DNA of 64,000 nt from Polaromonas sp. AET17H-212. Its GTDB lineage: Bacteria; Pseudomonadota; Gammaproteobacteria; Burkholderiales; Burkholderiaceae_C. Shown in pieces: positions 27,779 through 38,835 of this stretch (position 1 is the first letter of the stretch; each line of letters begins with the position of its first letter). The notes under the pieces were generated by a model. It saw nothing but the letters and a program-made list of their open reading frames with translations. It was not told the origin of the DNA and did no database searches. The stretch is taken from positions 62,001 to 126,000 of the forward strand of contig NZ_NBZW01000010.1 of NCBI RefSeq assembly GCF_002379085.1, in the 5' to 3' direction. A program made the translations under genes and the position numbers.

Positions 27779-28996
27779 ATGGCAACTGCAGCATCCAGAG
27801 ACATCAAGGAATTTGTCTTCGAGTGGGAAGGCAAGGATCGCAATGGCAAGCAGGTGCGGGGTGAAACCCGGGCTGTGGGGGAAAACCAGGTCAAGGCCTC
27901 CTTGCGCCGGCAGGGCGTACTGGCGACCAAGATCAAGAAGCGCAGCATGCGTTCGGGCAAGTCCATCAAGCCCCGGGATATCGCCATTTTCACGCGTCAG
28001 CTGGCCACCATGATGAAGGCCGGCGTGCCGCTGCTGCAGGCTTTCGACATTGTCGGGCGCGGCAACCCCAATGCCAGCGTGACCAAACTGCTCAATGACG
28101 TGCGCACCGATGTGGAAACCGGGACGTCCCTGAGCGCCGCCTTCCGCAAGTACCCGCTGTACTTCAATGCGCTGTATTGCAATCTGGTGGAAGCCGGCGA
28201 GGCGGCGGGTATTCTGGAGGCCTTGTTGGACCGCCTCGCGGTTTACATGGAAAAAACCGAGGCCATCAAGTCGAAAATCAAGTCGGCACTGATGTACCCG
28301 ACCTCGGTGGTGGTGGTGGCGTTTGTGGTGGTCGCGGTGATCATGATTTTCGTCATTCCCGCGTTCAAGGAGGTGTTCTCCTCTTTCGGTGCGGATTTGC
28401 CGGCCCCGACCTTGTTTGTGATGGCGATCAGCGAGTTTTTTGTGGCTTACTGGTGGCTTATTTTTGGCAGCGTGGGCGGGGGAGTCTACTTTTTCATGCA
28501 GGCCTGGAAACGCAACGAAAAAGTGCAGCGATTCATGGACCGGCTCTTGCTGAAAGTGCCGGTGTTTGGCGCCCTGATTGAAAAATCCTGCATCGCCCGC
28601 TGGACGCGCACGCTGTCGACCATGTTCGCCGCCGGTGTGCCGCTGGTGGAGGCGCTGGACTCGGTCGGGGGCGCCTCCGGCAACTCCCTTTACGAGGATG
28701 CCACCCGGAAAATCCAGCAGGAAGTCTCGACCGGCACCAGCCTGACAGCGGCGATGGGCAATGCCAACCTGTTTCCGACCATGGTGTTGCAGATGTGCGC
28801 CATCGGCGAGGAGTCGGGTTCCGTGGATCACATGCTTGGCAAAGCGGCAGACTTTTATGAGGCCGAAGTCGATGAAATGGTGGCAGGCCTGTCCAGCCTG
28901 ATGGAACCCATCATCATCGTGTTCCTCGGTGGCCTGATCGGCGGGATTGTGGTGTCCATGTACCTGCCGATCTTCAAACTGGGTCAAGTGGTCTGA
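27779..28996 (+). CDS. pilC: type IV pilus inner-membrane platform protein PilC
   Basis: Inner-membrane platform on which PilB works. 405 residues with two repeated T2SSF domains (about 70-195 and 275-395), each with the GVPLLQAFD or GVPLVEALD motif, and three membrane segments (about 175-200, 225-250, 375-400). Start is the ATG giving MATAASRDIKEFVF, preceded by GAAGAAGG; a longer open frame upstream overlaps pilB and is not used. It overlaps pilD by one base. Confidence 0.96.
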   Translation: MATAASRDIKEFVFEWEGKDRNGKQVRGETRAVGENQVKASLRRQGVLATKIKKRSMRSGKSIKPRDIAIFTRQLATMMKAGVPLLQAFDIVGRGNPNASVTKLLNDVRTDVETGTSLSAAFRKYPLYFNALYCNLVEAGEAAGILEALLDRLAVYMEKTEAIKSKIKSALMYPTSVVVVAFVVVAVIMIFVIPAFKEVFSSFGADLPAPTLFVMAISEFFVAYWWLIFGSVGGGVYFFMQAWKRNEKVQRFMDRLLLKVPVFGALIEKSCIARWTRTLSTMFAAGVPLVEALDSVGGASGNSLYEDATRKIQQEVSTGTSLTAAMGNANLFPTMVLQMCAIGEESGSVDHMLGKAADFYEAEVDEMVAGLSSLMEPIIIVFLGGLIGGIVVSMYLPIFKLGQVV

Positions 28997-29856
28997 TGCC
29001 CGGGCTCGCGCTCGGCTTGCCGGTCGAATTCAACGCCGCGCTGGCCGGTATCCTGGGGCTGCTGGTTGGCAGTTTCCTCAATGTGGTCATTTACCGCTTG
29101 CCGAAAATGATGGAGCGGCAGTGGGCAGCGGAATGCGCCGAGCTTGCCGGCAAGGCCGCAGACAGCGCCGAAAAATTCAATCTGATGGTGCCCCGTTCCC
29201 GCTGCTCAAGCTGCGGTCATGTGATTGACTGGTACGAAAATATTCCCGTCCTGAGTTACCTTTTTCTGCGGGGGAAATGTTCTGTCTGTGGCACGAAATT
29301 CGGCTGGCGCTATCCGCTGGTGGAGGCCGTCACCGGTGCCTTGTTCTTTTTTTGCGCCTGGCGCTGGGGCTTGACCGCCACCGGCCTGGCCTGGAGCGGT
29401 TTTGCCGCCACCTTGCTGGCACTGGCGCTGATTGACTGGGACACCACGCTGTTGCCGGACGACGTGACCCTGCCGCTGCTCTGGGCGGGGTTGATCGTCG
29501 CCGCGCTGGGCTGGAACCCGGCGGTGCAACTCATGGATGCCCTGTGGGGGTCGGTGGCCGGTTACCTGTCCTTGTGGCTGGTGTACTGGGTTTTCAAACT
29601 GGTGACCGGCAAGGAAGGCATGGGTTACGGAGATTTCAAGCTTTTTGCGGCCCTGGGGGCCTGGTTCGGCTGGAGCGCGCTGGTGCCGATGATCCTGATG
29701 GCGTCGGTGATCGGTGCCCTGGTCGGCATCGCGTTGAAGTTCTCCAGCGGCTTGCGTGAAGGAGGGTATGTGCCCTTTGGTCCTTTCCTGGCAGGTGCGG
29801 GGTTGACGGCCATGGTGTTTGGTCCCCAGTCCATCCTGCGCTTCATCGGCTTGTAG
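28996..29856 (+). CDS. pilD: prepilin peptidase / N-methyltransferase
   Basis: Membrane aspartic protease that cleaves and N-methylates type IV prepilins. 286 residues, about seven or eight hydrophobic segments. Four cysteines for zinc are in CSSC (about 69-72) and CSVC (about 95-98) of the methyltransferase domain. The two catalytic aspartates lie in LIDWDTTLLPDD (about 147) and GYGDFK (about 212). Start ATG overlaps the pilC stop as TGATG. No major pilin gene lies in the window. Confidence 0.95.
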   Translation: MPGLALGLPVEFNAALAGILGLLVGSFLNVVIYRLPKMMERQWAAECAELAGKAADSAEKFNLMVPRSRCSSCGHVIDWYENIPVLSYLFLRGKCSVCGTKFGWRYPLVEAVTGALFFFCAWRWGLTATGLAWSGFAATLLALALIDWDTTLLPDDVTLPLLWAGLIVAALGWNPAVQLMDALWGSVAGYLSLWLVYWVFKLVTGKEGMGYGDFKLFAALGAWFGWSALVPMILMASVIGALVGIALKFSSGLREGGYVPFGPFLAGAGLTAMVFGPQSILRFIGL

Positions 29857-29860
29857 CCTT

Positions 29861-30460
29861 ATGCGGGCGTTGCGTGTGGGCTTGACGGGCGGCATTGGCA
29901 GCGGAAAAAGCACGGTTGCCGCCATGCTGGCCGACTGCGGCGCCGCAGTGATTGATTCCGACGCCATCGCGCGCCAGGTCACGGCGCCGGGGGGAGTTGC
30001 CATGGACCAGCTTGCCAGGCAGTTTGGTACCCGGTTCATCACGCCGGAAGGCGGCTTGAACCGCGACGCGATGCGCGAGCTGGTTTTTGCGGATGCCGGG
30101 GCAAAAAAGCAGCTGGAAGCCATTGTGCATCCGCTGGTCGGCGAAGAAACCGCCCGTCTGGCAGCGCGGGCCGCCAGTGCCTGCATCGTGTTTGATGTTC
30201 CCCTGCTGGTCGAGTCAGGGCGCTGGCGCCAGCGTGTGGACCAGGTGCTGGTGGTGGACTGCAGCGAGGCAACCCAGGTCAGCCGGGTGATGGCGCGTAA
30301 CGGATGGACGCGTGAAGCGGTAGAACGTGTCATGGCCGGACAGGCCAGCCGCGACCAGCGGCTCGCCGCCGCCGACATCTGCATTTACAACGATGCGCCC
30401 CTGTCACTGGCCGCGCTGGCGGTGATGGTTCAGCAACTGTCGCAGCGCTTCGGGCTATGA
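29861..30460 (+). CDS. coaE: dephospho-CoA kinase
   Basis: Last step of coenzyme A synthesis. 199 residues. The P-loop is GLTGGIGSGKST (about 8-19); DSDAIARQVTAPGG and FDVPLLVESG are diagnostic. Starts 4 bases after pilD. The pilD-coaE-zapD-yacG order is the standard proteobacterial arrangement. Confidence 0.95.
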   Translation: MRALRVGLTGGIGSGKSTVAAMLADCGAAVIDSDAIARQVTAPGGVAMDQLARQFGTRFITPEGGLNRDAMRELVFADAGAKKQLEAIVHPLVGEETARLAARAASACIVFDVPLLVESGRWRQRVDQVLVVDCSEATQVSRVMARNGWTREAVERVMAGQASRDQRLAAADICIYNDAPLSLAALAVMVQQLSQRFGL

Positions 30461-30498
30461 TGGATGGACAACCAACCCGCTGAAAAAGATATATCGCA

Positions 30499-31254
30499 GT
30501 GATCCTTTACGAGTATCCCTTCAACGAACGCATTCGTACCTATTTGCGACTTGAGCATTTGTTTCACCGCTTGGGTGAGCTGGCCGTGCGTGAACATCCG
30601 ACCGACCACCATTACGCCATCACGACCATTTTCGAAATCATGGACGTGGCGGCCCGTGCCGACCTGAAGACCGATGTACTCAAGGACCTGGACCGGCAGA
30701 AACACACGCTCAACGGCTACCGCGGCAACCCGGCGATTTCCGAGGCGGTGCTGGATGAGGTCACCGGTCGGCTCGATGGTTGTTTTGCGGCCTTGAACAG
30801 CCTGCCCGGAAAAGCGGGGCAGTCCCTGACCGAAAACGACTGGCTCATGAGCATTCGCAGCCGCATCGGCATCCCCGGCGGAACCTGTGAATTCGATCTT
30901 CCCGCCTATTTTGCCTGGCAACACTTTGACGCACACCAGCGGCAGCAGGACTTGCAGCGCTGGATCGCCACGCTGGTGCCGCTGGCCGAGTCGGTCCGGA
31001 TGTTGCTCAAGCTGCTGCGCGACTCCGGTCTGCCGCAAAAAGTCGTGGCGGCGGGCGGGCAGTACCAGCAAACCCTGCCGCAGGGACGTACTTTCCAGCT
31101 TCTGCGCCTGCTGATCGATCCGGGCCTGGGGCTGATTCCGGAGATCAGCGGCAACCGCCTGATGGTTTCCGTGCGCCTCATGCGCCATGAAAGCGACGAC
31201 CGGCTGCACGCCTGCACCGACGACGCCGCGTTTGAACTGACGCTTTGTTCCTGA
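30499..31254 (+). CDS. zapD: cell division protein ZapD
   Basis: Cytoplasmic protein that bundles FtsZ filaments. 251 residues. Begins MILYEYPFNERIRTYLRLE and includes CEFDLPAYFAWQH, both family signatures. The start is GTG; upstream in-frame starts are absent. Lies 38 bases after coaE and 53 bases before yacG. Confidence 0.93.
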   Translation: MILYEYPFNERIRTYLRLEHLFHRLGELAVREHPTDHHYAITTIFEIMDVAARADLKTDVLKDLDRQKHTLNGYRGNPAISEAVLDEVTGRLDGCFAALNSLPGKAGQSLTENDWLMSIRSRIGIPGGTCEFDLPAYFAWQHFDAHQRQQDLQRWIATLVPLAESVRMLLKLLRDSGLPQKVVAAGGQYQQTLPQGRTFQLLRLLIDPGLGLIPEISGNRLMVSVRLMRHESDDRLHACTDDAAFELTLCS

Positions 31255-31307
31255 AACCGGCCTGTCGACGCAAGTGCTGACCCCCTGATTTCCAGCTTGA
31301 ATTCCCG

Positions 31308-31517
31308 ATGATGAACCCAGACCAGCCCCCACCCAAAACAGTGGTCTGCCCCACCTGCGGCGGCCCCAGCATTTATGCGCCGGAAAACCGGTTCAGGCCT
31401 TTTTGCAGTGAGCGCTGCAAAAATATCGATCTGGGCGCCTGGGCCAGCGAGGGTTTTCGCATGCCGGCCGACGCACCGCCGGATGACCAGATCTACGGCG
31501 ACGCCCGATTGCAATAG
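31308..31517 (+). CDS. yacG: DNA gyrase inhibitor YacG
   Basis: 69-residue zinc protein that can bind GyrB. The zinc ligands are CPTC (14-17) and CSERC (about 33-37), followed by [14 protein letters not shown], the conserved core. Two tandem ATG codons are present at the start; the first is listed. Confidence 0.9.
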   Translation: MMNPDQPPPKTVVCPTCGGPSIYAPENRFRPFCSERCKNIDLGAWASEGFRMPADAPPDDQIYGDARLQ

Positions 31518-31597
31518 GGCCGGTCATCGTGTAAAAACGGCAAGACGGCAGAACGGAAAAAATGGCAGGCCGTCGGTCAACAGGGAGGAGAGGGACC

Positions 31598-31843
31598 ATG
31601 ACTCAAGCATCCTTGGCGCGCCGCACGGCGGCCGTGTTGGCGGCGACCCTGCTGCTCGGCTTTGCGGCTGGCCCCAGCCTGGCGGCCAGCAAGAAGGCCC
31701 AGAAAAAGGTCAGCGCCCCGCCAGGCAAAAGCGTCAAGTTCATGCCCGGCTCGCAGGAAACCGCCAGGGAGCGCTCTGCCAGGCTCAAGCGCGAGTGCAA
31801 GGGCCGCGTCAATGCCGGGGCGTGTGAAGGGTACACCCAGTAA
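31598..31843 (+). CDS. small secreted basic protein of unknown function
   Basis: 81 residues. I do not recognise a family with certainty. A signal peptide (about 1-29, AAVLAATLLLGFAAGPSLAA) is followed by a lysine-rich stretch and the C-terminal pattern RLKRECKGRVNAGACEGYTQ with two cysteines 9 apart. The ATG at 31598 is preceded by the strong site GGAGGAGAGGG and was preferred over an in-frame start at 31562. It lies between yacG and the oppositely oriented grxD. Confidence 0.6.
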   Translation: MTQASLARRTAAVLAATLLLGFAAGPSLAASKKAQKKVSAPPGKSVKFMPGSQETARERSARLKRECKGRVNAGACEGYTQ

Positions 31844-31915
31844 AAGCCGGCAGACCTGAAGGCGCCATGACCTGCCGGTGCCGGGCAGGCTTGCGGGGAA
31901 GGTCTGGGAAGGGTT

Positions 31916-32236
31916 TTATTCGGCGGGTGTGCCCAACACCTGCTGCAATTCGCCGCTCTCGTACATCTCCATCATGATGTCAGAGCCGCCGACAAATTCG
32001 CCTTTCACATACAGCTGGGGAATGGTCGGCCAGTTGCTGTATTCCTTGATGCCGTGGCGGATCTCTTCGTCTTCGAGCACGTTCACGGTGGCGGGCTTGG
32101 TCACGCCGCAGGCTTTGAGCACCTGGATCGCGCGTCCGGAAAAACCGCACATGGGGAACTGGGCCGTGCCTTTCATGAAAAGCACAACCTCACTGGACTT
32201 GACGATCTGGTCAATGCGTTGCTGGGTATCGTTCAT
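31916..32236 (-). CDS. grxD: monothiol glutaredoxin Grx4
   Basis: Holds and transfers [2Fe-2S] clusters. 106 residues with the CGFS active site at Cys30 and the [19 protein letters not shown] glutathione-binding segment near 70-88. Last gene of the hemA-prfA-prmC-grxD series, 98 bases downstream of prmC. Confidence 0.97.
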   Translation of the reverse strand: MNDTQQRIDQIVKSSEVVLFMKGTAQFPMCGFSGRAIQVLKACGVTKPATVNVLEDEEIRHGIKEYSNWPTIPQLYVKGEFVGGSDIMMEMYESGELQQVLGTPAE

Positions 32237-32334
32237 GAGGGGTCCTTTGGATGGGAGTGGTTGGCGGCCGAGGGAAAGTCGGCCTTTGCTTTGCTCAAAT
32301 AAATGGATGTCAGACGCGGTAAATCAATGGGGGA

Positions 32335-33225
32335 TTATCCCGCCGTTTGGCTGTTGGTGGGCAGAACGGGGGCGGGCCAGCGCCCGCCCGAACAGCGGAG
32401 GGTGCCCGCCAGGTCGGCCCGGCTTTGCACTTCGGCAAAGCCCCGCTGCTGGAGCAGTTCGCACACCGCCCGGGCCTGGTCGTAGCCGTGTTCGAGCAGC
32501 AGCCAGCCTTGCGGCTGCAGGTAGGCCGGCGCCTGCGCGATGATTCGCCGGAGATCGTCCAGGCCGTCTTTTCCTGCCGTCAATGCCTGGATGGGTTCAT
32601 GGTGCAGGGCGGGCAAATGCGGATCGGCATCGGCCACATAGGGCGGATTGCTGACAATCAGGTGAAAGGGCCCACCTATATTTTCGAACCAGTTGCTTTG
32701 CAGGAAATGAACTGGCAACTGGTGCTGCTCGGCGTTGGCCACCGCCACCGCCAGCGCATCGCTGCTGGCATCGACCGCCGTGACCTCAAGTGCGGGCCGG
32801 GTTTTTTTTAGTGCCAGGGCAATCGCGCCGCTGCCGGTGCCCAGGTCGAGCACCCGGGCGGACGCCGGCATGCCCGCTTGGGCCAGTTGTTGCAGCGCCC
32901 ATTCCACCAGGGTTTCCGTGTCCGGACGCGGCACCAGCACGCGGCCATCAACCTGCAGTTCCAGGCCGAAGAACGCCTTGCTGCCGACCAGATAGGCCAG
33001 CGGTTCACCGGCGGTGCGGCGCAGGCTGAGTTCGTGGAAATACTGCGCCGCCTCTGCCGGCAAAGGGGTCGTGTCATGCGTGAGCAGCCAGGCGCGGTCG
33101 GCGCCGGGTTTGCCCAGCGCGTGCAGCAGCAGCAGCTGGGCGTCCAGCCGCTCCAGCCCCAATGTCCGGGCGGCGGTCAGTGCCTGCGCGCAGGTGAGGG
33201 TGGTCACGGGGAGGGCGTCAGTCAC
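32335..33225 (-). CDS. prmC: release factor glutamine methyltransferase
   Basis: Methylates the glutamine of the GGQ motif in RF1 and RF2; RF1 is encoded immediately upstream. 296 residues. An N-terminal helical domain precedes the SAM-binding VLDLGTGSGAIALALK (about 120-135) and the catalytic NPPY (about 190). The start is GTG (MTDALPVTTLT); the upstream sequence is a repeat copy and offers only a weak ribosome site. Confidence 0.94.
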   Translation of the reverse strand: MTDALPVTTLTCAQALTAARTLGLERLDAQLLLLHALGKPGADRAWLLTHDTTPLPAEAAQYFHELSLRRTAGEPLAYLVGSKAFFGLELQVDGRVLVPRPDTETLVEWALQQLAQAGMPASARVLDLGTGSGAIALALKKTRPALEVTAVDASSDALAVAVANAEQHQLPVHFLQSNWFENIGGPFHLIVSNPPYVADADPHLPALHHEPIQALTAGKDGLDDLRRIIAQAPAYLQPQGWLLLEHGYDQARAVCELLQQRGFAEVQSRADLAGTLRCSGGRWPAPVLPTNSQTAG

Positions 33226-33233
33226 GGTGATTT

Positions 33234-33291
33234 GCTATTAAAACAGGAGCTAGCGGCGCTTGCCAATAAAGGGTTGGAGGCCAATTTTGCA
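33234..33291 (+). repeat. dispersed repeat family A, copy between prfA and prmC
   Basis: Head GCTATTAAAACAGGAGC, then TAGCGGCGCTTGCC, GGGTTGGAGGCC and AATTTTGC. It ends 16 bases from the prfA stop and begins 9 bases before the prmC start. Confidence 0.85.
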
Positions 33292-33306
33292 TTAAACATG
33301 CAGCCC

Positions 33307-34425
33307 TCAGCCGTTGGACGAGGTTTCCAGCTCCGCCAGCAGTTCGGCGCCGCGGGCGACCTGCAGGGCGGTGACCACGTCGTCCAGGTCGCCTTCCATG
33401 ATGGACAGCAGCTTGTACAGCGTCAGGTTGATGCGGTGGTCGGTCAGCCGCCCCTGCGGAAAGTTGTAGGTCCGTATCCGGTCGCTTCGATCGCCACTTC
33501 CGATCAGGCCCTTGCGCATGGCCGCATCCTTGGCGGCGCGTTCGGAGCGGTCTTTTTCATGGATGCGGGCGGTCAGCACCTTCAGCGCCTGGGCCTTGTT
33601 GCCGTGCTGGCTGCGGCCCTCCTGGCACTCGGCGACGATGCCGGTCGGCAGGTGGGTGATGCGCACCGCCGAATCGGTCTTGTTGATGTGCTGGCCGCCG
33701 GCACCGCTGGCGCGGTAGGTGTCGATGCGCAGGTCGGCCGGGTTGACCTGGATGGCCACCGCCTCGTCGGGTTCGGGCAGCACCGCGACCGTACAGGCGC
33801 TGGTGTGGATGCGCCCCTGGGTTTCGGTGGCCGGCACGCGCTGCACGCGGTGGCCGCCGGACTCGAAACGCAGCTTGCCGTAAACGCCGACGCCCAAGGC
33901 ATCAGGCGGGCCGTCGACGCGCAGCACCACTTCCTTGTAGCCGCCGAGCTCGCTGACCGACTCGCTGATGATCTCGACGGCCCAGCGCTTGCGCTCGGCG
34001 TAACGCGTGTACATGCGAAACAGGTCGGCCGCGAACAGCGCGGATTCGTCGCCGCCGGCGCCGGCGCGGATCTCGATGAACGCCGGGCGCGCATCGTCCG
34101 GGTCCTTGGGAATCAGCATCAGCTGCAGGGCTTCATCCAGGCGGGCAATGTCGGCCTGCGCGGCCATGATCTCTTCTTCCGCCATGGTCGCCATCTCGGG
34201 GTCGTCCCTGGCCTCGGCCAGCATGGCCTGCGCGCTGGCCAGATCAGCCTCGCGCGCCGTCAGCTGCTGGTACTGGGTGACCACGATGCTGGCCTCGGCG
34301 TGTTCACGCGTCAGGTTGCGAAAACGCTCCATGTTGCTGACCACGTCGGCGGCCGACAGCAGCGCGTCGAGCTCGTGCAGCCGGAAAATCTGGCGGTCAA
34401 GGGTCTGGCGGAGAAAGGGTTTCAT
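33307..34425 (-). CDS. prfA: peptide chain release factor 1
   Basis: Terminates translation at UAA and UAG. 372 residues. The codon-recognition motif is PAT ([16 protein letters not shown]; the P-x-T class of RF1). The catalytic GGQ is in [15 protein letters not shown] near residue 240. Between hemA (97 bases upstream) and prmC, the classical order. Confidence 0.97.
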   Translation of the reverse strand: MKPFLRQTLDRQIFRLHELDALLSAADVVSNMERFRNLTREHAEASIVVTQYQQLTAREADLASAQAMLAEARDDPEMATMAEEEIMAAQADIARLDEALQLMLIPKDPDDARPAFIEIRAGAGGDESALFAADLFRMYTRYAERKRWAVEIISESVSELGGYKEVVLRVDGPPDALGVGVYGKLRFESGGHRVQRVPATETQGRIHTSACTVAVLPEPDEAVAIQVNPADLRIDTYRASGAGGQHINKTDSAVRITHLPTGIVAECQEGRSQHGNKAQALKVLTARIHEKDRSERAAKDAAMRKGLIGSGDRSDRIRTYNFPQGRLTDHRINLTLYKLLSIMEGDLDDVVTALQVARGAELLAELETSSNG

Positions 34426-34522
34426 TGAAGGCCGGGGGCAAAAACGTTCAGGAGACAGGCGGCCGGTGACCCGGCCCCGCGTTCAGCCCGCTGCGCGGGC
34501 TGTGGTTCGCGCGACAGTGGCG

Positions 34523-35803
34523 CTAACGCTCTTTCTGTTCCCGGGGCAGGTTGCCGCGCAAAAACAGCCGCGAGACGGTTTGCGCCGTCGCTTCGCGGTT
34601 GTCCGCATTGCCGGCATGCAGCTCGGCGAGTGCGCCGTGCAGCATTTTCTGCGTCAGCCCGCGCGACAGCGCCTCGAGGACCGCATCGACAGGTTCGCCT
34701 TTGGCCAGCAGTTTTTTGGCGCGGGCAATTTCCAGCGCTCGCCATTCGTCGGCCTGGGCGTTGAGCTGCTGGATCAGCGGCACGGTGCGCCGCTGGTCCA
34801 GCCAGTGCATGAAGTTCTGCACACCGGCGTCGATGATGACTTCGGCCTCGGCCACCGCGGCCTGCCGGCTGTCCTTGCCGGTTTGCACCACATGCGCCAG
34901 ATCGTCGACGGTGTAGAGGTAGATGTCCGGCAGTTCCTTGACCTCCGGCTCGATGTCGCGCGGCACGGCCAGGTCCACCATGAACATCGGGCGGTGCTTG
35001 CGCAGCTTGACGGCGCGCTCGACCGCGCCCAGGCCGATGATGGGCAGGGTGCTGGCGGTGCAGCTGATCACCGCGTCGAACTCGTGCAGGCGGCTCGGCA
35101 GGTCGGCCAGGCGCATGACCTCGGCACCGAAGCGCCCGGCGAGTTTTTCGCCGCGCTCCAGGGTGCGGTTGGCCACGGTCATGGCTTTCGGGTTTTTGGC
35201 AGCAAAGTGGGTGGCGGCCAGGTCGATCATCTCGCCCGCGCCGACAAACAGCACCTTGATGTCGCTCAGATCCTCGAACAGCTGACCGGCCAGGCGCACC
35301 GAGGCGGCCGCCAGGCTGATGCTGTGCGCGCCGATTTCGGTGCTGGTGCGGACTTCCTTGGCGACCGCGAACGAGCGCTGGAACAGCTGGTGCAGCGTGG
35401 TGCCCATGGCGCCGGCGTCTTCGGCGGCGCGCACCGCGTCCTTCATCTGGCCCAGGATTTGCGGCTCGCCCAGCACCATGGAGTCCAGCCCGCTGGCGAC
35501 GCGAAAAGCGTGGCGCGCGGCATGGTCGTTTTCCAGCGTGTAGGCGTGGGAGCGCAGCAGGGCCGGCGAGACGCCGCCGCGGTGCGCCAGCCATTCGAGC
35601 GTGTGCTCGAGGTCGGACTTGTCACCGGCGCAATAGATCTCGGTGCGGTTGCAGGTCGACAGCAGCGTGGCTTCGGGCTGGCGCGCCAGCGACTCGCGCA
35701 AGCCCCTCAAGGTGGGCTCGATCTGGTCGATGGCGAACGCAAACCGCCCGCGCAAATCGAGCGGTGCGGTGGTATGGTTGATGCCCAAGGTCCAGACTGA
35801 CAT
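34523..35803 (-). CDS. hemA: glutamyl-tRNA reductase
   Basis: First committed step of tetrapyrrole synthesis by the C5 route, reducing Glu-tRNA to glutamate-1-semialdehyde. 426 residues. The nucleophile is Cys51 in [28 protein letters not shown] is the NADPH-binding site near 185. The C-terminal dimerisation helix ends [11 protein letters not shown]. The start codon lies only 6 bases after a TATAAT on this strand, so the message may be nearly leaderless. Confidence 0.97.
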   Translation of the reverse strand: MSVWTLGINHTTAPLDLRGRFAFAIDQIEPTLRGLRESLARQPEATLLSTCNRTEIYCAGDKSDLEHTLEWLAHRGGVSPALLRSHAYTLENDHAARHAFRVASGLDSMVLGEPQILGQMKDAVRAAEDAGAMGTTLHQLFQRSFAVAKEVRTSTEIGAHSISLAAASVRLAGQLFEDLSDIKVLFVGAGEMIDLAATHFAAKNPKAMTVANRTLERGEKLAGRFGAEVMRLADLPSRLHEFDAVISCTASTLPIIGLGAVERAVKLRKHRPMFMVDLAVPRDIEPEVKELPDIYLYTVDDLAHVVQTGKDSRQAAVAEAEVIIDAGVQNFMHWLDQRRTVPLIQQLNAQADEWRALEIARAKKLLAKGEPVDAVLEALSRGLTQKMLHGALAELHAGNADNREATAQTVSRLFLRGNLPREQKER

Positions 35804-35809
35804 GGCCTG

Positions 35810-35815
35810 ATTATA
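35810..35815 (-). promoter_or_regulatory. -10-like TATAAT next to the hemA start
   Basis: TATAAT on the minus strand followed by CAGGCC and the ATG of hemA. If used, transcription would begin at or next to the start codon. The -35 region is poor (GCGTCC at 17-base spacing). Confidence 0.35.
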
Positions 35816-35930
35816 AAATTGAAGAGATGGCCGGACGCGGACATTCTTTCAATGCCCTTGATACAGGGCAAGCCGGGGTGCCGACGGCCCGTCTGCCTTT
35901 TCGAATGACTTCTTTCAATCCGCCACCGGC

Positions 35931-36221
35931 ATGACTGCACTCAACCTGACCAACCAGCTGCTCAATTTCATGGCCCCGGCCGCTTTTGTGGCGCTGTTCG
36001 TGGTGCTGGTGGCCCGTGTCTTTGCCCGGTTTTTCAGATCAAAAAGGCCGTTTGTCCTTTCCCCTGTTGCGCAGTTTGCTATTGTTTTTGTAGTCTCTCT
36101 GGCCCTGCTGGTGGCCGGGCTGGTCATTTTTGGCCGCGACGGCAAGATGGCCAGTTATGCCTTGCTGGCCGTGGGCGCGGCGACCTGCCAGTGGGTGTTG
36201 CTGCGCGGCTGGAGAGCCTGA
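35931..36221 (+). CDS. small membrane protein of unknown function
   Basis: 96 residues with three predicted membrane helices (about 13-33, 46-64 and 73-90) and an arginine-rich loop between the first two. No family recognised. The start of helix 2 (about residues 37-55, RSKRPFVLSPVAQFAIVFVV) is encoded by an AT-rich repeat copy. It stands between hemA (divergent) and ugpQ (convergent). Confidence 0.6.
   Translation: MTALNLTNQLLNFMAPAAFVALFVVLVARVFARFFRSKRPFVLSPVAQFAIVFVVSLALLVAGLVIFGRDGKMASYALLAVGAATCQWVLLRGWRA
36038..36094 (-). repeat. dispersed repeat family A, copy inside the small membrane protein gene
   Basis: Minus strand head ACTACAAAAACAATAGC (17 bases), then AAACTGCGCAACAGGGG and a tail ending ACGGCCTTTTTGA. 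Lies antisense and in frame in the coding region. Confidence 0.7.
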
Positions 36222-36230
36222 CCGCCCGCC

Positions 36231-36964
36231 TCAGGCGTCGGGCGCGAACAGGTCGAGCCGGTCAGTGATGATGCCGTCGGTCCCCAGATCAAGCAGGCGC
36301 TGGGCCGCCCACTCGTCGTTGACGGTGTAACTCAGGCAGCGAAACCCGGCGCTTTTGGCCTGCAGCACGGTGGAGCTGTCCCACAGGGCCTGGTTGCAGA
36401 CCAGCGCCGCGCAGTCCAGCGTCAGCGCCGTTTCCAGCCAGCCCTTCCACAAATGGTCGAGCAGCAGGCCACGCGGCAGCTGCGCTTGCGCGGCTTGGGC
36501 AGCTTGCAGCGCCTCGGGCTGAAAAGAAGTCAGCAGCGGCGGGACGGCGGCGCCTTGCCACAGACGAGCCGCGGCGTTGGCCACGACCGTGCCCGTCCGG
36601 GCCTCGAGGCCGGGGGTGGGCTTGATCTCGATGTTCAGGAAATACCCGTTGCGCAGGCAATAACGTGCCACGTGGTCCAGGCTGGCCAGCGGCTCGCCGG
36701 CATAGGCGCGCGAGTGCCAGCTGCCGGCGTCGAGCCGCGACAGCGCGCCCCAGGGCTGCGCGCCGCCGGTGCCCTGGCCGCTGGTCGTTCGTTCCAGCGT
36801 GGCGTCATGCATCAGGAAGGGCAGGTCGTCGGCACTGAGCTTCACATCACATTCGAACATGCGGTAGCCGTGGCTGGCCCCGAGCCGGAAAGCGGCCAGC
36901 GTGTTTTCCGGCGCCAGCTTGCCCGCACCGCGGTGGGCGATCCAGCGCGGATAGGGCCAGGGGG

Positions 36965-36968
<4 letters not shown>
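36231..36968 (-). CDS. ugpQ: glycerophosphodiester phosphodiesterase
   Basis: Cytoplasmic enzyme that cuts imported glycerophosphodiesters to glycerol-3-phosphate and an alcohol. 245 residues. The catalytic HRG ([18 protein letters not shown], His at about 11) and [25 protein letters not shown] are the family metal/active-site segments. No signal peptide, consistent with UgpQ rather than periplasmic GlpQ. Last gene of the ugp operon, overlapping ugpC by 4 bases. Confidence 0.94.
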
Positions 36969-37980
<1,012 letters not shown>

Positions 37981-37981
<1 letters not shown>

Positions 37982-38835
37982 TATTTTTCCGTATCCACAA
38001 GACCCTTGACGAACCACTTCTGCATCAGCATCACGACGATGGCCGGCGGCAGCATGGCCAGGATGGCCGTCGCCATCACCACGTTCCATTCGATGTACAC
38101 CTCGCCGAAGATCAGGCGCTTGATGCCCATCACGATGGGGTACATCCTTTCATCGGTGGTGACCAGCAGCGGCCACAGGTACTGGTTCCAGCCGTAGATG
38201 AACTGGATCACGAACAGCGCGGCGATCGAGGTTTTCGACAGCGGCAGCAACACGTCCTTGAAAAAGCGCATCGGGCCGGCGCCGTCCATGCGTGCGGCCT
38301 CCACCAGCTCATCGGGCACGGTCAGGAAAAACTGCCGGAACAAAAACGTGGCCGTGGCCGAGGCGATCAGTGGCACCGTCAGGCCCGCCATGCTGTTGAG
38401 CATGCCCAGGTTGGACACCACCTCGTAGGTCGGACCGATGCGCACCTCGACCGGCAGCATCAGCGTGACGAACACCATCCAGAACACCAGGTTCTTGAAG
38501 GGAAAGCGGAAGTACACGATGGCAAAGGCCGAGAGCAGCGAAATCGCGATCTTGCCGATGGCGATGATCAGCGCGCTGGACAGGCTGATCAGCATCATCG
38601 GCCCGGCCGCGCCGATGCTGGCGCCGGCTTCGGTCTTGCCGCCGAACAGCGCCAGCCTGTAGCTCTCGATGAAATTGTTGCCCGGCAGCAGCGAGATCGG
38701 GTTGCTGGTCATGATCTGCGCGGCGGTTTGCGTGGACCCGATGAAGGTCACGTAGATCGGAAAAAACACGATCAGCACCCCGAGGATCAGGATCAGGTGC
38801 GAGAAGAAATCGAGGATGGGGTTTTTCTGGATCAT
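37981..38835 (-). CDS. ugpE: glycerol-3-phosphate ABC transporter permease UgpE
   Basis: Inner-membrane permease. 284 residues with six membrane helices. The cytoplasmic EAA loop that contacts UgpC is [25 protein letters not shown] near residue 190. Start chosen at the ATG that overlaps the ugpA stop (TGATG); a longer open frame reaching into ugpA is not real. Confidence 0.94.
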
